From positions 144,769-208,768 of the forward strand of contig JAMYWO010000033.1 of assembly GCA_024220525.1 (NCBI GenBank): a stretch of DNA of 64,000 nucleotides, in the 5' to 3' direction. The number at the start of each line of letters is the position of its first letter. Position 1 is the stretch's first letter. Below, one piece after another: positions 55,308 to 64,000 of the stretch. Source of the stretch: Cochliopodium minus. Its lineage: Eukaryota; Discosea; Himatismenida; Cochliopodiidae. The notes beneath the pieces were generated by a model. That model was not told the DNA's origin. It did no database searches and saw only the letters and a program-made list of their open reading frames with translations. Both the position numbers and the translations under genes were made by a program.

Positions 55308-57207
55308 ATGAAGTTCATAAAGCAAAAATATAAATTCAAAAATTTCATATCAAGATTATCCAAATCATATTGTACATCAAATATATGGATCAAAGGTAGA
55401 ATAAAAAATATTTTTAATTATGAAATTAACCAATATAATAAGCATGTGAATTGGCCAGAGAAGAAGATGTAAGATCTATAAATGTGAATAGTGAAGATAG
55501 CAATTGGAAATCACTGTTGAATAAAGTATATGGGGATCTTCAAAAGCCCAATGAATCAAGCTGGAAGGATTATTACAAACAATTGTCGGAATCGTTGGAA
55601 GAGATAGAGGGGATAGAAAGTAAATTGCATTTTCTACTCAGAAATGGATGTATAAAGGCAATTACAAAAGTATTGAACCCAAATGAATGCCCAAATAACT
55701 TCAAATACAAAAATGGGGCAACAATAAGAGCTGATGTGATATTGCCACCAGAAAGAGAATTGAATAGAAATACATTGTATCTCTCTGCATATTACGGACA
55801 CGAGAATCTCGTGAGATTTTTTTATGGATTGGGAGTTGATCCCTTGAAAAAGATCTCCTTGGGGGATTATCAAAATACTCCAAATTTGTTACATAAAGTA
55901 GGAGCATTGACCTATTCGATACATGCTGCATCACATTCTGGTTCTGTAAGTAATTTTCTTTAATTTTCATTCATATATTTTGTTTGTGATATCGATTATG
56001 ATCAACATAAAAATTATCATCTTCAGTATGAATAAAGATTCTCGTGATATCTCTCTCAAAGTTTTAAAAATTAATTTTACAAGAAAATATTTATATCAAA
56101 ATCTTTTTGGAACAAATTTTACTTTTTTTAATTTCATTTCTTCACAAAGGCACATTGAAGTTTTTATTGGAGGAAGCAAAATTGAAAAATTATAATGATC
56201 TCAATTCCCCGCTGGGACCCGCCATCATCTCCGACCAGCTAGAAAGTGTAAAGTATCTGATAGAGAGAAGAAACGAATGGGATCTTCTTCCCCAAAAATC
56301 CGACGCAGCCAACATACCACCACATTTCGTATCTGTCTACTTTGATGCTCCTAAATCAACAGAATATCTCTTCACAAAGCACACAGACAAGTTAAATGTC
56401 AAGTTTGAAGATCAATACAAGCAGAATCTCCTTCATCACAATGCTCTCTTGCCTACTTACTCCGATCCCAACTTCCCTGAGGCTCACCAGAGATCCCCCT
56501 TGATCACTCACACTCTCTTGTCTTACAATGTCGAGAGGGAGGCCAAGTCCCTCTCTGGCAGGACTCCCCTTTCTCTCGCTGCTTCCAATGGTCAATACCT
56601 GGTTTGCCAAGAACTCATAAAGGTGAAATTTTTAAAAACAATTCAATCAAAATCTATTCATATCCTTATTTTTTGCTTTTTTCCTTTTCGTATTTTTTTA
56701 TTTATTATTTATTTTTAATTATTTTCATTTTATTATTTTTTTAATTTATTGATTTTTATTTAATTTTTACTATTTTTTTTATTTTTTGTTCTTTCATAGG
56801 GCGGATCTGATATCCACACTCAATCACAAGACGAACAAATGACCAAGCTCACCAAAGCCAAGAACCCGACACCCCTCGACTACGCCTGCTTCGGTGGGTT
56901 CCCCAACACCGTCAACGTCCTCCTCGAAGGTGGCGCCGTTCCCACCAATCAGTCTCTATGGAACGCCCTTTACCCGGGAATTATTTTTGCAAGCGGAAGA
57001 TATCAAGACGAACAAGACTTTGTTTTTTCAAAGGCTAAGGCTTCCCTCTTCTTGGAATGTGTCCGCCTTCTTCTTGAGAAGTTCCCTACTCTTAAAGACA
57101 CTAATGTTCCTACCCAGCCCCACTCTTTTCAGCAGGTCACTGCTTTTGAGGGTGTCACCACTGTTCCTGACATCTTGCTTTCTAAAATTGAGAAGATGAA
57201 ACTTTGA
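55308..57207 (+). CDS. Ankyrin-repeat protein with mitochondrial presequence-like N-terminus
   Basis: Exons 55308-55395, 55443-55940, 56150-56632, 56800-57207. ATG 55308 follows an A-run. The leader MKFIKQKYKFKNFISRLSK is strongly basic with SYCTS near residue 23, resembling a matrix-targeting sequence. Ankyrin-type repeats follow (LYLSAYYGHENLVRFFYGLG, IHAASHSGTLKFLLEEA, TPLSLAASNGQYLVCQELIK, TPLDYACFGGFPNTVNVLLE). The donor at 55941 (GTTCTG) is chosen because only it keeps the repeat HSGTLKFLL in frame. The function is unknown. It starts 200 bp from the ARM gene, divergently. Confidence 0.8.
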
Positions 57208-57311
57208 TTGACTTTTTTGTAATGAAATTTGACTATTTAAATTTTTTGAAGTTATTGCATTTCTTTTTAAAGCACCTCAATCAGAAAGCATAAACTTTAT
57301 AAAAAAAAAAA

Positions 57312-58760
57312 ATGAAAAAACTTTTTTCCAAAAGAAATTTTTCATTTTCCCATACTAAAAAATACATTTTCTCCTCCTTTTTCAACAAATCATTTTCAAC
57401 TCAATCCTTGGAAGGCATTTGCCCCAAATCACTAAATTATAATTTTAATAATCACAAAAAGGAATTTAACACCAAATATAATGCATCTCCTTCCATCAAT
57501 AAAATAAGATATTATACAACATCCATTAAGAGCGAGGATGCGATATATGATTTCGAAAAATTATGGGTGGAGGGTAGAGTGAAGGAAGCATTTGATCTAT
57601 TGGGCAAGAGGATCGAGGAGGAGCCCAACAATTTCGATTATAGATATATCATGGTGGATATGTGTTTGGCAGCATCCAAATGGGAAGATGGGAAAACACA
57701 TGGAGAAGCTGCATTGGGGATATCAACGGAGGATCAATCCAAAATGGCCAAATTATACATCAGGAATGGGATATTCAATGAGAGATTAGGGATCAATGAT
57801 GAGGCGATGAGATATTATGATCTGGCGATGAACAAGGGTGATGAATCTATCATGTTGGACGCTGTCGACAAGAAATGCACTATGTTGACTGATCAAGGTG
57901 ATCTGGCCCAGAGACAGAATAGGACGAATGACAGAGACCGCTTGTATTACCAATCTCTTTCTTTGCAAGAAGATATCTTGTTGGATCATCCCAAAAAGTA
58001 ATTTTTTTTTATTATATTAAATTTTAAATAGGTTTTTTCTGTCAATATTTTTAATTATTTGTTTCAACCAAAATTTGAAAACAGCGTTGATTTATTGTAT
58101 GGAAAAGCCAGAAACTTATTAAAATTGAGAAAATACCAAGAGTCGTTGGAAATAACAAATGAAATAGCAAAAATAAACGACTCCTTTGCACCTGTTTACA
58201 TGCTCCAAGGAGATCTTCTTCAAATATTGCAAAAGTACACTTCCGCGTCAGCAAGCTACGAAAAATTCTTCACATTGTTCGCTAATTACTACGAGAAAGG
58301 TGGCACCACGATCACCTCCCAACAATTGTTGGCTCAAGTTATTCTCAAAAAGGGCATTTGTTATTTAAATATGCAAGACTATTCCCTTGCAAAGTCTCAT
58401 ATGAACTCTTTGATTAAAATGAACGAATACATGAATGGTAACGTTTATTTCAACCGTGGTTTGTGTTTTTTCAAAGACGGGGATAACTTTGATGCGCTTA
58501 CTGACTTTAACAAGGCAATCGAACAAAACCCAAACTTGGTCAATGTTTACAAGTATAGGGCTCAATGTTTGCATCTACTCGATAGACCTGAAGAAGCAGA
58601 GAATGACGAACGCCTTTATGAGTACATGTTGAGGGAAAAGGCTTTTCAGGGCAACCCCATCATAACCAAACCTACCAAGAGGGAAGAAAGAAAAAGCAAA
58701 GATAATCAGTACGAAACCAAATTCGATATGTTTGAAAAGGAAAGGAACCAAAGCAATTAA
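57312..58760 (+). CDS. TPR-repeat protein with mitochondrial presequence-like N-terminus
   Basis: Exons 57312-57997 and 58085-58760 join in phase (PKN|VDLLYG). The leader MKKLFSKRNFSFSHTKKYI is basic and Ser/Phe-rich. RYYTTS near residue 70 resembles the Y-Y-[ST]-[ST] site of the Sel1 protein. TPR-type helical pairs follow (AFDLLGKRIEEEPNNFDYRY, EAMRYYDLAMNKGD, RKYQESLEITNEIAKINDSF, VYFNRGLCFFKDGDNFDALT), with a Lys/Glu-rich end. Function unknown; an organelle-targeted assembly factor or adaptor is likely. Confidence 0.85.
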
Positions 58761-58890
58761 TTAAAACAAAACTAAAAAAGTAGTTTTTTTTTTTATTAAC
58801 TTTTTTTTTTTTAATTACAAATATTATCCAAAAATCCAATTTTAAAGACCAAACTGAACTTAATATTAAAATAGTAGTAACAAAGAAAAG

Positions 58891-60131
58891 TTAGTTGGCA
58901 GGTTGATCAAACAAAGTGTGGCTGTTAAATTATAAAAAAAAATTAAAGAAAAAAAAAAAGAATTTTTTTTAATTGATTTATAATAAATTATTAATGAATA
59001 TTTAGAAAATTGAAAAAAAAAAATTTACAAAATCTGGGGTGTGGCCAAAATTTTTCTTCCAGGACGATATCTTGGATAAACATCTTCAAAAAAGTAATAA
59101 ATATGACCTACAAAAATTCCCAAGAGATCAAAGACAGGGCTCTGTCCCAAAAGAAAGCCGATCACCAAAATGAAAATTGGGAGATAAGGAGCCTTGAAGT
59201 TGATAACGCCGAGGAAACTCATAGGGGTGTCGGGGTTTCTTCTGCTCCAAATGTAGACAACGGCGAAGGAGAGGGAAGGACCCAAAAAAATGATTCTCAA
59301 AAGGCTGAAATAGAACAATGAAAAACCAACAATCTTTATTTTTTTAAGAAAAATAAAAAAAAGTTTTGAAATTCAATTTAAATGAAATATCATTTCTAAG
59401 ATGATTAGAATAATTCTTTGTGCCAAAGAATTTCTATATTTGAACAGTTTGAACAATATTGAAATAATAAAAAATTTGTAAATAATAATTTATAAATGTC
59501 ACATAAAGATAAAATTTATATTTGCCAAATTTGTTCATTATTATCAATAATTGATCATTTTACATTTATAATCCATCAAATTCTCAAGAAATATTTTATC
59601 TCTGTTTTACCAATAGACTGAAACAAAGATATATGAACATATAGACAAAAGATCCAGTCCTTCCAGCAAAATCATTTTTTTCAAGATGGATGCAATGAGG
59701 TATTCTAATTTAGGGATATATTAATCAAAATTAAAATATTTTAAAAAGGGAAAAATGTCACTTACAAGAACAACATCTGGAAGATAAAATTCAATCCAAA
59801 TTTGTCGAAATATAAAAAATTTGTTATTAATCTCCATATCTGCAAAATGAATTTGTATTTAAATTGAATGTTACAAAAAAAAAATGGATGTTTTTCATAA
59901 AATTATTACCTCAAATTTCGAATTTGTTCCAAGTTTGAATATGAGTGACCAATTTAAATATAAATGAAGGGGATTAATCAATTCTATATGTACAGCTATC
60001 GTAGTTACAAAACATGCAGTTAAATAAGTTCTCGATACAATAGGCAAAGATTTATACCAACGTATTATCTTTTATTTTGGGATTTATTAATTTTTCAACA
60101 TGTAATCAATTTTATTAATTACCATATCCAT
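58891..60131 (-). CDS. Derlin (DER1-like), ERAD rhomboid pseudoprotease
   Basis: ER membrane protein that helps retrotranslocate misfolded proteins. Exons: 60131-60123 (only MDM, 9 nt), 60068-59910, 59839-59766, 59704-59611, 59333-59029, 58921-58891. The spliced protein has RWYKSLPIVSRTYLTACFV, NPLHLYLNW and KFEIWRLITNFLYF. FQMLFLIPHCIHLEKNDFAG precedes GRTGSFVYMFIYL. VVYIWSRRNPDTPMSF, NFKAPYLP, VFDLLGIFVGHIYYFFEDVYP and KILATPQIFHTLFDQPAN are all in Derlin order. The last 31-nt exon was added because the TP-x-F-x-x-LFD ending is conserved; without it translation would stop at 59025. No catalytic Ser-His dyad is expected in Derlins. Confidence 0.92.
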
Positions 60132-60418
60132 TTTTATAAATTTGCTTTGTTCCAAATGGTGTGTTTATTTTGGTTTTTTGTCCTTTATATATGAAATAAA
60201 TAGTAATTTTTTTTTATTTTTTTTTATTGATTTTTTATTCTTCAAAAGATGAGTCATTTTTTTTCAAAATTTATTGGAAACATTTGTATGAAAGAATTCT
60301 GGTGTTAATTGATCCAAAAGAACAAACAAATGCATTAAATTGAGAAAAGATTTAATAATTATAAATTACTAATAAAAATATAAAAAAAAAAATTGTTAGC
60401 GTGATTTATTTTCTTTAA

Positions 60419-62755
60419 ATGGAGAAAAGATCAGATAGAAAACAATATCGTGATAGACACGAAGAGATACTTGGGAAAAAATCAAGCCCTCTTATAAATA
60501 TTTCTGATAATAGAGGACAGATTCTTTCCAGATTTGCAATCTTAACAATGATTTGTATACTGGCATTCAGCACAAGATTATTTTCTGTATTAAGATATGA
60601 AAGTGTTATTCACGAGTTTGATCCATATTTTAACTTTAGAACAACCCAATATTTGGTAGAAGAAGGATTTTATAATTTTTTGAATTGGTTTGATGATAGA
60701 AGTTGGTATCCTCTTGGAAGAATTGTTGGTGGAACCATCTATCCAGGTTTGTTTTTCATTAAAAAAAAAAATTTATAAAATTTATAAAATTTTGCTGCTA
60801 ATTATAAATGCATCTCTTTTAATTTAAATTTTGCTCAAATAATTAAATTAATTTATATTGTTGTAGGTCTTATGTTTACTGCAGCTGCAATTTATCATGC
60901 ATTGAGATATTTCAACTTTACTGTGGTAATCAGAAATGTATGTGTATTATTAGCTCCATTTTTCGCAGCAAATACTTCTTTGGCAACATATTTTCTTACA
61001 ACAGAATTAAGTGATGAGAAATGTGGTCTTGTTGCAGCAGCGATGATTGGAATTGTTCCTGGTTATATTTCACGTTCAGTAGCAGGAAGTTATGATAACG
61101 AAGCAATTGCTATCTTTGCACTCCTCTTCACTTATTTTCTCTGGTTAAGAAGTGTAAATACTGGATCTATGTTCTGGGCAGCATTGGCTTCATTATCTTA
61201 TTTTTATATGGTGTCTGCTTGGGGAGGTTATGTATTTATTATGAATCTTATCCCTATGCATGTTTTGACATTATTGGTTATTGGAAGAGCATCTACTCGA
61301 GTATATGTCGCATATTCTACTTTTTATATCCTTGGAGTACTGCTTTCCATGCAAATCACCTTTGTTGGATTCCAACCTGCTCAAAGTTCAGAACATATGT
61401 TGGCATTGGGAACATTTGGGTTGATCCAATTGGTCTATGGAATCAATTGGGTTAGATTACACATCAGTCCTCAGCAATTCACCAAATTTTTGTGGTCCAC
61501 CATCAGTACCGTTGCAATTACTGCCGCAGTTATCTTTGTTCTTGGTACCATTACTGGATACATCTCCCCATGGACTGGTAGATTCTACAGTTTGCTTGAT
61601 CCTACCTATGCCAAAACCCATATCCCTATCATAGCTTCTGTATCAGAGCATCAACCTACCACATGGGCATCTTTCTTCTTTGATTTGCATATTTTGACCT
61701 TCTTATTCCCTGTTGGTCTCTATTTCTGTTTCACTGAGATCAATGATACCAATGTATTTATCATCATTTATGGAGTCACCTCTGTCTACTTTGCAGGAGT
61801 CATGGTCCGTTTGATGTTGGTTTTGGCACCTGTATCCTGCGTATTGGGTGGTATCGCCATCTCCAAGACCCTCAGAACTTATACTTCACAAATTAAAGAA
61901 TTCAGTGTTGATCCTGTCACCACCACTGTAAGTGAAGAACAAAAAACAAACAAAAAAGTGGAGAAAAAGAAAAAAAAAGAGACTGAAGAGAAATCTGTTT
62001 TTGCTATCAAAAGAGAAATTGCATTGATCATGGTCAGTGGTATCTTTGTTTTATTGTGCTTTTATGTATTCCATTGTACTTGGGTCACATCTGAAGCATA
62101 TTCTTCCCCATCCATCGTTCTTGCAGCTAATCAACCTGATGGAAGTAGAAAGATCTTTGATGACTTTAGAGAGGCATACTATTGGTTGAGAATGAACACC
62201 AAAGAAGATGCTAGAATCATGTCTTGGTGGGATTATGGTTATCAGTTGGCGGCCATGGCGAATCGAACAGTCTTGGTCGACAACAACACATGGAACAACA
62301 GTCACATCGCTCAAGTCGGTCAAGCTATGGCATCCACTGAGAACAGAGCTTATGAAATCGAACAAGCCCTTGATGTAGATTATGTTTTGGTCATTTTTGG
62401 TGGTCTCATCGGATATTCAAGTGATGATATTAACAAATTTTTGTGGATGGTCCGTATTGGTGGTAGCACTGATCCTAGAATCAAAGAAAATGATTATTAT
62501 AACAGTATGGGTCAATTTAGAGTTGATAGTCAAGGTTCTGAAACTCTTCTCAACTGTCTCATGTACAAACTCTCTTATTATCGTTTTGGTGAAATTTATA
62601 CTGAAGGAGGTAGACCAAGCGGTTACGACAGAGTGAGAGGAACTGAAATTGGAAACAAAAACATTCAATTGTTTCATCACGAAGAAGTTTTCACTTCCGA
62701 ACATTGGATCGTTCGTATTTTCAAAGTATTGCCACCTGGAAATCGTGGTTTATAA
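60419..62755 (+). CDS. STT3: Oligosaccharyltransferase catalytic subunit STT3
   Basis: Transfers preassembled glycans to Asn-x-Ser/Thr in the ER lumen. Exons 60419-60746 and 60867-62755 join at YPG|LMFTA; the protein is 738 residues, normal for STT3. Motifs: the first DxD-type [37 protein letters not shown] (SxxE), [13 protein letters not shown], and the acceptor-binding WWDYGYQLA followed by [18 protein letters not shown]. About a dozen TM helices are visible. A Lys/Glu-rich insert ([14 protein letters not shown]) sits in the last cytosolic loop. The many N-glycosylation sites of the secreted proteins in this window fit an active OST. The start is 287 bp from the divergent Derlin gene. Confidence 0.97.
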
Positions 62756-62879
62756 TAAATTCTTTTGTGGATTTGTGATCCATAAAAACATGGGGATACT
62801 TTCCTTTTTTTTAAAAAAATTTATTTAAATAAAATTATTCAAATCAAAATATAAAAAAAATTGAATTTTCTATTTTGCA

Positions 62880-64000
62880 ATGGGAAATTCTTTTGAAAGA
62901 TTTGTTGAATCCATATTTTATAATAACATTAATGATTTCAAATCTCTGATTGAAAATCAAATTGATCTCAATTTGCAATCACAGGGCCATTCTCCCATTT
63001 TCATTTTATTAAAGAGAAATCCCAACAAGGAGATGATTCGATTGTTGCTGGAAAAGAAGGCTAATCCCAACCTAATTGAAAATGAAATAATACCTTTGCA
63101 TATGGCTGTTTTATCCAATTCTGATGTGGAGATTTTCTCTCTTTTGATAAATCACAAGGCGGATCCCAACAAAATGGATGAATTCAAAAGGACTCCTTTT
63201 CATTACATGTTGCAACGAGAGTCCCCTGATTATCAGATCATCAAGGTGATGTTGGAAAGCAATTCTGATGTGAATAAAATAGATAGTTTGGGAAAGGCTG
63301 CATTGCATTAGTATGTTTTTTAAAAAAAAAAAAAATTTCTTTCGAATCTTTTTGAAAAAGTATCTTGGGTAAAAACAAACAACAAACTTTTAAAAAATTT
63401 TTATTTTTTAATATTTTATTTCAGAAAAACCAAATTTAAATGAATCTTCAAATGATCTTGTCAAAATAATGTTGGAAAACAAAGCCAAAGTCAACCAAGA
63501 AAATCAATATGGCAGATCATCACTGCACTTGTTGTGCGAAAGTAAATTTATTGCAAATACTGAATTGTTGGGTAAAAAAAAAATATTTTCATTCATTTTA
63601 AACAATTTTACTTATTTTTTTTTTTTAATAAAAAGAGATGCTTTTGGAGCAAGGAGGTGACTTAAACCTCTCGAACAACCAAAGGGAGTCTGTTTTTCAG
63701 CTGTGTTTACAAAACAAGATGATAAACACAAAAATTTTAAATATACTGTAAATTTTTCAAATAAATCATTTTTTTAATTTTTTATTTTTTATTTTATATT
63801 TTTTTTTATTTTTTAATTTTAATTTTCCTAGATTATTTTTTAATTTTTTTTTTCTTTTCCCCTCATAGATTGAAATATAAACCTAATGTCAACCTAAACT
63901 TGGACAATTCAGGAAATTATCCACTAACATATGCACTCAAAAACAATAAAGCAAGTCACTACGTGATAAAGGTTTTGCTAGAACAACAAGTCGATGTTTC
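62880..64000 (+). CDS. Ankyrin-repeat protein (3' end outside window)
   Basis: Exons 62880-63310, 63361-63368 (8 nt), 63425-63571, 63636-63747, 63869-64000 and beyond. ATG 62880 gives MGNSFERFVESIFYNNINDF. At least seven ankyrin repeats follow (SPIFILLKRNPNKEMIRLLL, IPLHMAVLSNSDVEIFSLLI, TPFHYMLQRESPDYQIIKVM, SSLHLLCESKFIANTELL, YPLTYALKNNKASHYVIKVL). The 8-nt exon restores the frame of one repeat as ALHYILEKPNLNESSNDLVK. The repeat style resembles the ankyrin block of the Roco protein (same LLEKKAxxN end), so a domain after the ankyrins may lie beyond the window. Confidence 0.85.

Noticed and set aside
61219-61634. ORFs in other frames inside STT3
   Set aside because: Shadows of a gene with complete STT3 motifs.
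1-64000. tRNA, rRNA, CRISPR, transposon or virus-like element
   Set aside because: No tRNA T-arm signature, rRNA core, spaced direct repeats, reverse transcriptase, integrase, transposase or capsid motif was seen in any frame I read.

Overview
The window is nuclear DNA of a very AT-rich, intron-rich, mitochondriate protist. Most genes are split by short GT-AG introns (a few GC-AG) full of T- or A-runs. Start codons usually follow A-runs, several proteins carry Asn tracts, and ankyrin, Sel1, TPR, ARM and Roco proteins are common. This looks like an amoebozoan or similar amoeboid protist, but the sequence alone does not fix the lineage. TAA, TAG and TGA all act as stops, so the code appears standard. 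I found no virus-derived elements, transposons, rRNA, tRNA or CRISPR.

Layout. 1-1522 (-): pyrimidine 5'-nucleotidase (NT5C3/UMPH-1). 1638-5484 (+): VPS53, cut by an N at 5485. 5759-13648 (-): large secreted/membrane Cys-rich protein whose C-terminus starts a THH1/TOM1-like multi-pass domain, cut by the same N. 14088-~16995 (+): CNG/HCN-type channel cut by an N at 17120. 17268-18360 (+): C-terminal part of a Cys-rich single-pass membrane protein. 18863-20173 (-): coiled-coil protein with a possible PD-(D/E)XK nuclease domain. 20351-21271 (+): COMMD4. 21398-24444 (+): Src1/Man1-type inner nuclear membrane protein. 24615-26417 (+): unknown protein with an SH2-like segment. 26500-26997 (-): C-terminal TM segments of a THH1/TOM1-like protein. 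27331-34138 (-): ankyrin-MORN-Roc-COR protein running into the 92-N gap at 27135-27226. 34187-36347 (-): mitochondrial Sel1 protein. 36391-37457 (+): phosphatidylserine decarboxylase. 37610-44110 (+): F-box/ankyrin/CCCH/FG-repeat giant. 44276-46221 (+): VMP1. 46462-47352 (+): secreted EGF-like fragment. 47487-49796 (+): multicopper oxidase lacking its first copper motif. 49996-50835 (-): MED27. 50975-52237 (+): F-box plus a DDHD-phospholipase-like N-terminal module. 52719-55107 (-): ARM protein. 55308-57207 (+): ankyrin protein with a mitochondrial-like N-terminus. 57312-58760 (+): mitochondrial TPR protein. 58891-60131 (-): Derlin. 60419-62755 (+): STT3. 62880-64000 (+): ankyrin protein running off the end.

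Several neighbours serve the endomembrane system (VPS53, VMP1, phosphatidylserine decarboxylase, Derlin, STT3). They are on mixed strands and I see no sign of coordinated clustering. The most notable items are multidomain proteins with unusual architectures, a channel with an atypical selectivity filter, a run of very small exons (3, 8, 8, 9, 15, 18, 20, 20 and 23 nt), and assembly breaks that cut or may mis-join genes. The two halves of a THH1/TOM1-like membrane domain lie at two different gaps.
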